Positions 35,072-46,173 of a stretch of 64,000 nt of DNA are shown here, piece after piece (position 1 is the first letter of the stretch; every line of letters starts with the position of its first letter). Source of the DNA: Cordia subcordata (Eukaryota > Streptophyta > Magnoliopsida > Boraginales > Cordiaceae); the NCBI GenBank assembly GCA_028554755.1, contig JAPTOF010000025.1:6063501-6127500 (forward strand). Reading direction: 5' to 3'. The notes under the pieces were generated by a model. That model saw only the letters and a program-made list of their open reading frames with translations, did not search any database and was not told where the DNA came from. Made by a program: the position numbers and the translations under genes.

Positions 35072-37151
35072 TGATGTGTTGGTTTTGTGTGTAATTTTGC
35101 ATTGTATTTCTATATCTATTTAGAGGTGTTTTGTGCTTATTAGAAGGCCTTAGTATATTATTTATACTATATATGAACATACAAGGACATAAGTTTACAT
35201 AGTTAAATTTATAGGAAAAATACTACACTAAGTGCTTATCTCTTATGCTTTTAGGTGCGATTTGGAACAACACTTGGAGCTTAAAATGATGAAGATATAA
35301 TGATTAAGCCAAGCCAAAAGGGTTTTGGATAAAAAGAAATCAAGAAGATTGCATTTGCAAGCTCTCGTATGAAGAATGGAGTAACTAGGCGAAATCAAAC
35401 GCAACGGGAGTCGAATTTGGAGCTTGCAATCAAAGAGGACACGGGCCAAGTTTGGACACATTCATAGGGTGAAAAATATGAATAAAAATGGCTTAGGAGA
35501 TTCCCAAAAGTGATACATAACCATAGAAAAAACTGCGCGTGAATCGAAGCCAAAATGGAGCCGAACGGAGCAAAACAAGAAGAGCCGACTGAGTGCCCTT
35601 TAGAGAGGCGGGGCACTGGCTCACTGGGATGGTAAAACTAGAGAGCAACCTTCCTTTGGAGGAATAGAGAGCTCTTAGAGGCAATGCACCGGTTAGGTTT
35701 TCAGTAGTCGCGAAAATTTGGCTATATAAGCCCTCTTTTGCCCATTTTGTGAACAAGAAGTTATATTCTTTCATACCTATCTCCTAAAACCCTAATCCTC
35801 CTATCTCCCACCTCTCCCACACTCATCCATACACAAAATCACTTTGGAATCAAGCCTCTAAGAGAATCAAATACAAGGATTTGGGTATAGTTCTTGGATT
35901 GTAAAGATATGGCTTTAGATAAAAGGGTAGTTTCTTTCTCTCTTTTATCTTAAGTTAATGTATGTTTGATTAGAGCTATGTAAGGTGATTTACTCTTGTA
36001 TTATGGATCTTTAATACTTTTTATTAAATGGGAACTCGATGGATTTATATATATATACTTTGTGCTTAGGGTTTCAAAGGCCATTTTACATACATATCTG
36101 TGTGTTTGTTGAAATGTCTCAATGATGTAGCATATGTATATTGAAGTCTATTTTGCTATTAACCATTTCTAAATCATTATGCTAGCATGTCTATGTGTTT
36201 GTATGGTGATTACATGAAGTGGGTATGCTTATATACATGTCTATGTGTGTGTTTACATATCAAATAACATAAATAGCTTCTATTGCATATATGTTGGGTG
36301 CTATTGCTTAAATTGGCGTAATCTAAGCATGTTTATGTGTTTAGTAATAGAATATACCGGTGTATTCTCGAATGCCATGCCCTAGAAGTGGTTGCTTTGC
36401 ACTTTAATGTCAATTTTCGCTATTGTGGTGTGATCGATAGTGCACAACAAGTAACTAGCCTAGGTTGAGTCCCCTTTGCCTTTAAATCTAACCAATAGGT
36501 GCCCATATAGGTTTAGTTGATCTTAGTTCACTGAGGAAGGCTAGTTAGTCCACCTTGACGCCCTAGGTTCATAAGGACCATGCTTTAGCTCTAAGTCGTC
36601 GAAACTTAGAGACGGACTCGCACCGTGTCCTAGGGTTAGATTGGAGAGCTAATTGGAGGACTGAGTGCTAAGGTTAGATCGATTTAAATCACCTAGAACC
36701 TTATTAGCTAGCCCTAATTCCTAAGTCATAAAGACCATGCTGTACTGCTAGGCATCACCACCTAGGGACGGACCCGCATTGAGGCTTAGGGTACCAATTA
36801 GGAGGCTAATTAGAGGTCTAGATTAGAGAACTTTGTATAATCTATCAAGCAACCCTAACAAGAAGTTGTAATCACCTATAGGTAAGACATAATCACCCTA
36901 GTCCCCATTTCCACACACCTTTTATTTTCTTGTTGTAGCTTAGATTTTCCTCTCCTGAGCTCCCTTCAAACCAAAAACCCAAAAATATAGTAGGTAAGGA
37001 CCTAACACGTAGCTTCTTAGGACGTATATAGCTTAAGACACCTTACGTGTTAGGCTTCCCCGTGGATTCGACCTCGTACTTACACATACTGTGCTACACG
37101 CGACTCGTGCGTTTGTGGGCTATTTAGGCTTGTGTCGTGAGATAGCGATCA
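35072..37151 (+). mobile_element. Athila-family solo LTR nested in the Athila gag (opposite orientation)
   Basis: It starts TGATGTGTTGG and ends AGCGATCA, flanked by TTAGG (35067-35071) and TTTGG (37152-37156), a 5-bp duplication with one mismatch. Internal segments (for example the GGACCATGC...CTAAG and GACGGACTCGCACC region near 36570-36620) are diverged inverted counterparts of the host element's own LTR at 37761-38612. With no internal domain, it is a solo LTR left by unequal recombination. A TATA-like run near 35722 and the 5'-CCCGTGGATTCGACCTCG block near the end suit U3 and U5. Confidence 0.85.
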
Positions 37152-37742
37152 TTTGGCTCGAAGACATTGGGGAGGAAGAATTGCCTAAGCATGGGCTTAC
37201 GAGATAGGTGGATCCGGTCTAAGGGGCTTTTACTTAAAATGCTCTTGGGCTTGTGGGGGCCCATGGTGCATATTCGACGGGATGGGATTCATAGGGAGAA
37301 TGAGAGGAATAGGAGGATTAATGGGATTGGCCATCTCTCCTAAAATATCATCTAAATTCCTAAAATGACACGCTATCCTATTGGGTTTGGGATTTAACGA
37401 AACTAGGGGATTCTTAAGGGAAGGCCTACCAAGCATACAAAGCCTACCCTATTCTCTAAACACTTCAACCTCTGAAACTTCAATAATTCCTAAAGCTATA
37501 GCAACAAAGCCACAAACCTAAAGTCTATTAAAAACAAAAAGCGAAAGCAAACTCAAAATAAGCAAAGTAAATAGCAAGCTAAGCTAAGAAAGGAAAGTAA
37601 ACACAAGAGAATAAGCTAGCTAAACTAGAAGCAGGATAAGAAAGTACTAAAATAAACTAACAATACAGAACAAAGAAAACAAATAAAACAAGCAATTACT
37701 AAAACACACAACAAAGAACACAAACCAATCGTGCCTTTTTTA

Positions 37743-37755
37743 GCAACAGCGCCAA
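37743..37755 (-). other. Primer-binding site of the Athila-type element
   Basis: On the minus strand TTGGCGCTGTTGC lies five bases after the LTR end, matching the TGGCGCCGTTGCC-like site used by Athila/Tat elements (tRNA-Asp type) with little change. Confidence 0.75.
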
Positions 37756-37760
37756 GAACT

Positions 37761-38612
37761 TGATAATCTCTAAGTGAGCACAATCCTAAAGGCTTGCAAG
37801 TGCATGGATCGATATAGTATAGTGTGTGTGAGTACAGGTCAAATCCACAGGGAGACGAATTGTAGAATGAATCCTATGAAGTGTGTCCTAGAAGAGTGCC
37901 TAAAAGGGAATTCTTAAGCTAGCAATCTTTTTGGGTTTTTGGATTTAAAAGGGAGTTCAAACTAAAGGGAATAAAACTACGCTATAAGATAACGAGAATG
38001 GAAGACGGTGCAAACAAACTAATCTTCAGGGAACTAGCAAATGAATGGGCTAAGGTGACTTTTGCTTGCCTATGGATGATTCTGTACTCAAATGCTATGG
38101 GATTTGGGGTGATGGATTAACTAGGGGCATTGCTCTTAGCTAGGTCACTACTTAGTTTCCTAATTTATCCCTAGGACTAAGTATGAGTTCGTCCCTAGGT
38201 GACGCCTCTTAGAGCCATGGCATAGTCCTTATGACCTAGGGCTTTAAGATTGATTAACTAGCTTTTTAGGTGACCTAGAATGAACCTACCCTAGTACCTA
38301 AACCATTGTCTGGGTTTAAAGCCAAGACCTAGTGTCGCTAAGACTAACTAAACTCATCCAGAAACCTATTGGCTGGGTTTAAAGCAAAAAAGACTCGATC
38401 TAGGTTGGCCCTAAGTTGCGTGTTGTCAATCTAGGGTCACTATAGCGGGATTGGGTTAATTAGCACATTCATACATGTTCTATATTATGGCATTTATGAA
38501 TATCAAAACATACTCAACTACCAAACATCGTTATACTCAGATTATACCATTAAAGCATTAGGAACCACATATCGAAATAAAATGCAAACACACACAAAAT
38601 CACAACACATCA
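37761..38612 (-). repeat. 5' LTR of the Athila-type element, internally shortened
   Basis: On the minus strand it starts TGATGTGTTGTGATTTTGTG at 38612 and ends AGATTATCA at 37761, next to the primer site. Start and end resemble those of the nested solo LTR, but this copy is only about 852 bp against 2080 bp. The missing part falls after about the first 150-200 bp. Confidence 0.75.
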
Positions 38613-38760
38613 CCCGATATAATTGTAATTTATAGACAAACTACAAGGAATGAAGGCCCAAAGTTATAAAACAAGGTAAAATCTAGCAAGGCCTTTAACA
38701 GGTAATTTCAACTGGAAAGACGAACCAGGCACTTACTATCAAGAGCAAAACGAAGGAGGA

Positions 38761-39385
38761 TGATGGTGTAAGGGATTAGGCAATCAAGCAAAGTAGTTTA
38801 GTCATGCTCGACCTGGCTAAGCCCCATGTACGACCGTAACTAAAGGGGCTAATGATAGGGATCAGGCTATGCCCTACCCCAACCCAATCCATCTCGACTG
38901 GAATTGCCTAAATACGGTTGCCCGTGAAGTCGTCCTGGCCCCAGATGTCATCCTGGTCTTCCAAGCATCATATTAATTAAGAAGTGTCATCTTGATCAGG
39001 AGGACGTCACATCCCAATCACAAGGCAACGTTGCATTCCAATCACAAGGAGACGTCGTACCTTGATCACTGGAGGACGTCGCTTCCTGACCATAAGGTGG
39101 CTTCCCGATCATAAGGTGTCATCCAGGTGTTCGAGACTCGATGAACTCTCTCCCGATGAGCTCTCTGTGTGTGCCAACTATAAAAATATTTTTGAGGTCC
39201 ATATGTCCCAAAGAATGTCCTATAAATATCTCCAGAGCACAACAAAGAGGGATAAGCTATTCTATCTGAAAAAAAGGCTAAAAATATAGAAACCCTCTTC
39301 TTTCTCTCTCTCTCTCTTTAATATATACTTTCAACAAATACTTACTGACTTGACTGTCGGAGGGGCTAACACTAAACCCCCAACA
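38761..39385 (+). mobile_element. Probable Tat-like LTR (partial or solo) next to the Athila element
   Basis: It ends TTACTGACTTGACTGTCGGAGGGGCTAACACTAAACCCCCAACA, wording common to Tat-lineage LTR ends. A TATA box (TATAAATATC near 39221) lies about 165 bp before the end. Repeated GACGTC(G)-containing units (AGGACGTCAC, AGACGTCGTACCTTGATCAC, GGACGTCGCTTCCTGACC) lie at about 38940-39100. The start could be TGATGG at 38761 or TGTAAGGG at 38767. No convincing target duplication was seen. Confidence 0.55.
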
Positions 39386-39558
39386 ATGTGTAGCCTTATC
39401 TTGCAGGTCTCTCATCACCAGAGCTATTGCGTCACTGGAGAAAAAGATTCAACAACACTTTATCTGATTCTTTGCAGCATCACTAATGATTGTTCAAATT
39501 GACTGGTGAACTAAAACATCAGTTATATATACACATATATATATACGTACATGTATAT

Positions 39559-39712
39559 ATATTTATTTTAATTATTTTATATATTACATGTACATGAGAT
39601 TACATTTAATTTTTTGTATATCATATGGGGAAAAGACTAATGTATGTATGTGTATATATATATATATATAATTTCATGTACTTGTAATATATAAAATAAT
39701 TAAAATAAATAT
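39559..39712. repeat. AT-rich hairpin with about 42-bp arms
   Basis: TATTTTAATTATTTTATATAT and TTACATGTACATGA at 39559-39600 recur inverted at 39671-39712 (TTTCATGTACTTGTAATATA, TAAAATAATTAAAATAAAT). It may be a small foldback element. TA/TG repeats lie in the loop. Confidence 0.7.
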
Positions 39713-40252
39713 GATTAGATTAATAATATAAGTAATGTAAGTATCAATAATATAAGAAAAGACGATTGCACAATATATTAATTGAATTTACAATAGATAA
39801 TTTAAATAGTGCAATACCCGTTTGATACACGGAAGAAATGATTATTTTTATATTTTATTATTGTTAATGGTTTATTAAATTTTCGACATTGATTACAACT
39901 TTTATGTTTTCGTAAAATCTAATAGTTTTAGGAAGAAAAATCATGAAGTGATGTAAATTGATATATTTCTATCATTTATTGAGCATCTTTTAATGTAACA
40001 AATTAAGTCTTTCCTTTTTAATATACATAGTGATCTTTTCCTTTTTAAGTATAAAAAACACGCAACTGCTTTAGGTGAGCTAGAAATTTTGGAGGGAACA
40101 AATGTGGTTCAACCAATTTAGTTTTATATATCTAATATATATACATATACATTATACACACACACACATACGTACATATATATGTGTGTGTGTGTGTGTG
40201 TCGCTTTGAGGTATAAATCATCTTCAATAGCTAGTAGTTATGGAGATGACAT

Positions 40253-40670
40253 CCTTGTGTGGCAGCTTAAAAATTTTCTTTTTAAGTAACTTTTAGTGTT
40301 TTGACTATGTCTAAACACTATTTTTTTCCTGTTATTGCTGTTTAATAAAATAGTGTTTTAAGTAGCTTCTTAGCTAGTTTTTAGTGTTTTTACAAAGTTT
40401 ACTCAAGTATAAAAAAATTTAACGTTTCACAATAGCTTTTAGTACATCTTTTTCAACAATTCTACCCATTCTCTCTTTTTTTTTTGGTAATCCTACTCTT
40501 TCTCCAAGCTCTCTCTATATCTTTACATTTTCCTTCACAAATACAAATAGAAAATAACAAAGACGTTATTTTCAGATTCTATCTACATATTTATTGGTCT
40601 ATTTACTATTTTTCTATGGTAAAATAAATCTTGAATTTATTAAAAGTGTTTCTCATAATATTGATAGAAA

Positions 40671-40721
<51 letters not shown>

Positions 40722-40965
40722 AGCACATATCTAATTGGAAAAATAAATTATCTTAATCCAATAATAGTAATAACAATTATAATTATGATATCAATAATAT
40801 CATGATATCAATATCATTTGTATTATTTCTCATTCATCAGCTAATCCAATAACTAATTTTTTCAAATACATTTTGTTCAATCACCTAACTAAACAGCTAA
40901 CTACTAACAATTAAGATGCAACATCTATTAGCTATCCTAATAACTAGTTGTATCAAACAAGCAAA
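40253..40965. mobile_element. Second copy of the non-autonomous element seen at 3965-4828
   Basis: It shares the TAGTGTTTTGAC and AAATAGTGTTTTAAGTAG region, the CTCTCTATATCTTTACATTTTCC block and the CAGCTAATCCAATAACTAATTTTTTC segment with the copy near 4 kb. The termini are TTGTGTGGCAGCTTAAAA and, inward from the right, TTGCTTGTTTGATACAAC. The limits are approximate. A (TA)n run of about 40 bp lies inside at 40676-40716. Confidence 0.6.
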
Positions 40966-43900
40966 TATCTTGTTTGAATATGATGCAACTCTTGAGTTTC
41001 TAGGAATGAAATGAAGTAACTGAAAAAGAAGAATAATAGGAAGAAGTAGTAGCAGCACAAGTCAGAAGCTTGAAACCTTGATAGTTGAAATGCAGTCCAT
41101 GTTCACATTTGGTTAAAATGTCGTTTGACGTGCTATTTATTTACTTACTTTTAAGTTTTGGTTAGACAGTTGTTTGACGTGCTATTTATTTATTTACTTT
41201 AAAATTTTTATTTTATTTTAATTTTTAATTTATTATTACTTAAATAATGTGTTTATAATTTTAGTTTTTTGTCTTTTAAAATTGTTAAATTTTTACTGTT
41301 ATAATTTTTTTATCTAGTTTTGAATTTTAAGTTTAATTTATTTTTATTGAACTATTTTTCTGTAATTTTTTTTATTTTTCATTTGTTATTGTTATTATTA
41401 TTTGTGTTGTTGTTATTGTTAGTTTATTCATTCTTAATTTTTTATTTTTATCTATTTTTAAATTTTATTTAGTTTTATTTTAAATAGTATGTTCAATCTG
41501 TAATCATAAAGAAAGAGTATGTATATACCACAATTGATTTAATCTATTTTACCCCTATCACTATCATAACCCCTGCTCCTTGCAGAAGTAACATCAACCA
41601 CTTGACCTATTGCTTAATCATGCAATCAATAGTCAATTTTTAATTCTTTTTCAATTGCAATTGTTTTAATTAAAAAAAGACTACACATATCCTTATTATT
41701 GTGCATGATTTTTGTAAAATATAATTTGATAAAAAAATAGTGTAACAAATCCTCTTTAAAGTCTCAGTTTAAGCTAGTCCAGCTCTTTCTTTATCCAATA
41801 ATTAAACACTTTATCCACATAATTTTTGAAAAACACACTTTTTTCCCTTGCTAAACCTCAATCTCAAACAAGCTCACTTTAGCTATTTGAAATGCAGACC
41901 AAGTTCAAATTTGATGCATGCCTTGGTTGAAGTTTTACTTTTTCCCTCCTCCTCTTTTTCTCTTTTCCCTCCCACCATATTCTTGGAGGAAACTATAGAT
42001 GCACACACACACACACATATATATCTATCTATCTATCTATTTAAATTTTTATTAGGGGTATAAAACTATGTGGTCTCACTATTAAAGTTAAGTGGATATT
42101 AAGTTGATAAATATCTAACCATTCATTTAAAAAGTAGTAGTAATATTACTAATATATCAGTTTTTCAGGAAGTGATTGGATGATCCACAGAATTTAAGCA
42201 AATCACCCTGAAGCCTTTGGATCTTAATTATTTACCATTGCCTTCAACCTTTATTTGTTTGCATCTCAACTACCATCTTCCCTCTCTCCAAACTTGAAAG
42301 AAAGTAAAGCCTACTAGTTCCTAGTGAATGATCATATCATCATGATAAGCAAAATTTTACTTGAAGAGAATATAATTAATTAGCTTTTTGACAACTAACC
42401 ACTTGATGGTTGATATCTTCGGGATTCGTTCTGCTCGATGTTTGATGACCGCAAATTTAAAGAATGTCAATGACAAAAGATCTCATGTTTAAAGATTACC
42501 AAATTTTAATTTCAAAAAATGAATTTTTTTGCTTTTGCAATACAAATATACTTTGAGAGTCCCAAAAGGTATCGATAAGGCGTATCAATGCAAATTCCCA
42601 TCATTTTATCTTGGATAAACAGGAATACTCTTTTTCTTTTCTTTTATTTGCTTGGAATTTGTTAGGAAGAGCACGAATCAATTAGGATTCCACAATTTTA
42701 GTGGATGATAAGAAAGGCGTAAAACTTTCGGAAAGAGAAATATATATGGTCAACCGACCCTTCAGATGTTGGAATTTCTTTGTTCCTTTTCCTTTATTTT
42801 GTTTTTGTTGGCACAAACCCCACTATTGTAATTTGTTTATGTGCATATGTATCTATCTATCCATATATTATTCTTCTAATAGTCCTTGAATGTTCAAAAT
42901 ACGGCAAAGTGAATAGTTAATTATTAATTTTATCACATTTTAATTTCTAAATTTTTAAAATAAATTTTTTTGATCTTGAACTTTGATAATTGGGACATTG
43001 TATAAACTTTGATAATTAGTATGTCGTTAATCATTTAAAAATTATTTTAAAAGTCAATAAATTAAATTGCGACAAAATAAATAATTCAACAGAGAATAAA
43101 TCATATAAAATATTTGGTGGCTAGAAGCTAGCCTAGAGCTCTGATCTCAGACTAGTCGATGGCCTATTGGGTAAGGAAAGTCAATAGTCATTGGTAGGGT
43201 ACTGCCGACGTTTCAAGAAGATTGATAATGGTACGTACAAATTATATAATATAATGCACAATCACGCAATATTAGTAATTAATTTCACGACCCCTCCTAC
43301 TTTTGCCAAAAAATCTGTTTAATCGACTCTTTCCTATTTTTCCAAAAGCTATTCAGTCATTCTCATTGACTACCTAACGCAAACTACACTGCATTTATCT
43401 GTAAATCCTGTTAGTTTTTATTCTTTAATTAAATGTTGTAGCATAATTGGTCTCATTTCTTTTTTTTTTTTTAATTTTTTATACTACAACAAAAAATAGA
43501 GAAAATTGAGAAGCTCAACTATATATTCATCTATGTAAAATAGTTAATTATAGCTGATCCTTAATAATTGTTGGAACTTTTATTGAGAAAAAGGAAAGCG
43601 GAAAAATGGGGGGTTGGTGTTGTTGAATAGTCTTTGTACGAATTTGATAATAATGGGTCGTGCATTGGTTTCAATCTTATAATATTCAAGAGGGGACAAT
43701 ATAATCATATTTGTTAATATTTAAGCGGGGAACAATATAATGGTAAAAGATTTCTATATTATCACGGCAAAAGACACTCTTGGCACTCCCATTGGAGCTT
43801 CTTGCTGTTCCTAGCAACTTTTTGGTTTTTCTTTTCAAGTCAAGAAACTTACTTTATTTTCCGTAATAATTTTAAGATAAAAAGAATAATACGACGACGT

Positions 43901-44095
43901 ATTTCAACACATGTTTATTTACATGTCGTAGAGTAGAATCTTGTCATGCAATGGCCTCATGATCTACATATAGACATTCAAGACTAGGTAGTGAATTGTG
44001 GCTCATTCATTCTGAAGCTGAAAACACACACACACACACACATATTTAAAAAAAAAGAATAATAATAATAATTCTCCCGTCTGCTCTCTAGTTTT
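40966..44095. other. Intergenic DNA upstream of the cyclin gene
   Basis: No gene is supported. A short direct duplication (GTTTGACGTGCTATTTATTTA near 41122 and 41170), (CA)n at about 42003-42016 and 44023-44041, and (TATC)n near 42020-42042 were seen. Two short predicted frames here cover simple repeats. Confidence 0.6.
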
Positions 44096-44099
44096 CTAT

Positions 44100-45220
44100 C
44101 ATTTCACTGTTTCTGATGCTGTAGCCTGCAGGAGAAGACAAGGCAAGAATTAATGTAAGTTTATCTTCTCCAGTGAACTTGGTTGGTGTAGCATAATTTT
44201 TGGACACGGGAACATGATATTTCTGGCGTATCGATCTGGACACTGTTTTTCTTGATATTACACTGCAAGCTGCTTCAGTATTACATTTACTCCATCTCAG
44301 GTATTAGGCTTAAATTATTTTCTTTCCAGATATTAGATAGGTTTTGGTGCTTCGGTTATTGGTAACAACCATAATATATGATTCTTGATGATCATCTTTA
44401 AGCATTAGTATTCCATATATCTTTAATCTTTGGTCAAGATTCCATTATTTGAACGGTGATTGTTTCTGAGTAATCACCCCGGATAAATTTTCTTTTGAAT
44501 GTCTTGAAATTCGCCTTCTGTTAATTTATCTTGCTTTTGGATAACAATATATGTTAAGTTTACAGTATCCAATTAACTGACATGTATTATTCTTCTTGTC
44601 TGTGTACTTTTCTTGCATTGTTTTGACAAGAGTACTTGAAATCTGCAAAAAGTAGAAGAGAGAATGTATTAATTCTTCACTAAAGAAGAATGTTATCTTG
44701 AAGAATAGTACCTCAGCTTTGATTTAACATCATCAATGGTTGACTGTGAGCTCACCTGACTCTATATATATATATATATATGTATATATATAATGCTATA
44801 CCAAGAAAGTATTGCTGCCATTGCAAGGTACAAAATTAGGTTAAAAACAATCACCGTGGCATGTTTATAATTGATTTATTCTCACTTTATACGCACTATT
44901 CCAGTGAAACGTCCAAGGAATCTCATGTTCCAAAAAGTAATTAATTTACTGGGGGAAAAAGCAAGCGCCGAAAGTGCTTTCCTAACTGTTTATGCCCTTT
45001 CAGAATCATACATTGTTCCCAAGCATGATGTGACTTTTTACCATTTGGAGATTGATTTCATTCTATATTCACGCGTTATTGATTTGTCATTGTACGATAT
45101 TGTTGATATTGATCAAACGTCATTAGTTTTTCTAACAGTGGTCGTTTTGAAAATGTCTCCATATCATTTCGAATATAATCAATATGGTCTTGCTAATGTT
45201 TGTATGCTGCGGTTTGTTCA
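44100..45220 (+). other. Likely 5' UTR exon and 5' UTR intron of the cyclin gene
   Basis: AATTAAT followed by GTAAGTTTATC near 44155 is a good donor, and TTTGTTCAG ending at 45220 is a good acceptor nine bases before the ATG. A long 5' UTR intron (about 1.07 kb) is therefore likely. A 118-codon open frame within it (44871-45227) has no recognised similarity and runs over the acceptor. Confidence 0.5.
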
Positions 45221-45229
45221 GGTTTAGAT

Positions 45230-46173
45230 ATGGGAGCACAGGCTCTCAATCGCAAGGCGTCGATGAGTTCTACTACAAGTTACTTAAACATGGGATTAGA
45301 GGACAATGTCACATCTGTCTCAGGACCTCCAAAAGTAGTTGAAGCTCTTTCTTCAGTATTGAGAAAAGCCATCTCAAAGAACGAAAAGCTGTTGAAGGCA
45401 TCAAAGAAGAAAGACGTTGTTACTGTCTTCCATGGCTCCAGAGCGCCCGCGCTGGGCATTCAGCAGTACGTTGAGCGCATTTTCAAGTACTCAAACTGCA
45501 GCCCTTCATGCTCTGTTGTTGCCTACATATACATGGAGAGATTCCTCCAGCAAATGGATATGTATCTTACCTCCCTCAACGCCCACCGCCTCCTGATCAC
45601 CGGCATTTTGTTGGCTGCGAAATTTCTGGAAGATGAGTAAGTTCTCTCTAAATGCACAACTAGCATACTCACATGAAACCGCTCACTTTAGGCCAGGATC
45701 GTATAATAGTTTGTGTGTTGTACACGACTTATAATTTCTAAGACAGAAAAGGAGGAGGAAAGGAAAATAAATTTGTCTTCCAGGTCACCTGATGGTGTTT
45801 TCTTTTCCATTGTTCTGTTTTAGGAAATTTTTTTTGCAGTTTCGGTTGACTGAATCTATACATATATATAGCATTGGCTCATTGTTTAGTAGCTTACAGG
45901 TGTTACACGAACGCCTACTACGCCAAAGTGGGAGGGATAAGTACAGCAGAATTGAACAGGTTGGAGATGGAATTCCTGTTCACAGTAGATTTTAGACTTC
46001 ATGTAGATGTAGAGACATTCGACAACTACTGCTTACGGCTAGACGAGGAAGCAAGAGGAAAATGCCAGATTGAAAGGCCAATCAGGATCTGTGGACTCGG
46101 AAAACGTTGGCTAAAGGAGGAGCAACCAAGCTATGCTCCTACAGTTGCAGGGTGCACTTGCAGAGCTATGTAG
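45230..46173 (+). CDS. P/U-type cyclin (PHO80-like)
   Basis: Two exons (45230-45636 and 45900-46173, GT-AG intron) join in frame to 226 codons, typical for plant CYCP/CYCU proteins of 200-230 residues. The conserved FHGSRAP segment is near residue 67. The cyclin box follows from about residue 79 (QQYVERIFKYSNCSPSC, AYIYMERFL, NAHRLLITGILLAAKFLEDE) across the exon junction to AYYAKVGGISTAELNRLEMEFLF and FDNYCLRL. Plants of this family pair with CDKs, mainly CDKA, and resemble yeast PHO80, linking division to nutrient or sugar status. The N-terminus is Ser/Thr-rich and the C-terminal tail short. The ATG at 45230 is chosen because it lies just after the likely 5' UTR intron acceptor; an in-frame ATG at 45200 lies inside that intron. 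Confidence 0.92.

Larger units (their letters stand above)
31560..37440 (-). pseudogene. Athila-type gag, split by two LTR insertions
   Basis: The N-terminal part (37440-37157) is Pro/Asn-rich. The middle part (35066 to about 34207) has FHEAWERFSEL and HHGYSVHDLLQYFFKGL, standard for Athila gag, followed by a degenerate zinc-knuckle-like area (C...H...C near 34260-34310). The C-terminal part (32052 to about 31560) has YNPYSNTYNPG and a Gln/Pro-rich tail. A 2080-bp solo LTR separates the first and second parts and a 2.1-kb LTR-like insertion the second and third. Removing the first insertion and one target copy leaves the reading frame continuous. Several stops occur in the middle and C-terminal parts. 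Confidence 0.8.
28500..38612 (-). mobile_element. Degenerate Athila-lineage Ty3/gypsy retrotransposon with nested insertions
   Basis: Reading on the minus strand from 38612: 5' LTR (38612-37761), a primer-binding site, gag N-terminus (37440-37157), a nested solo LTR, more gag (35066-34207), a nested copia-type LTR, gag C-terminus (32052 to about 31560), reverse transcriptase, RNase H and integrase down to about 28500. The RT motif FMDDFSAFG, the gag phrase SNTYNPG and the integrase wording (ACHLPIELKHKAYWAIKAL) are characteristic of the Athila branch. The element has many stops and frameshifts and no visible 3' LTR, so it is an old, dead copy. Confidence 0.85.

Noticed and set aside
37210..37740. 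Possible separate gene at the Pro-rich minus-strand frame
   Set aside because: Position just after the primer site and its wording fit the Athila gag N-terminus; it belongs to the retrotransposon.
44871..45227. 118-codon plus-strand frame before the cyclin
   Set aside because: It overlaps the likely 5' UTR intron acceptor, has no family resemblance, and the composition looks like random AT-rich intron sequence.
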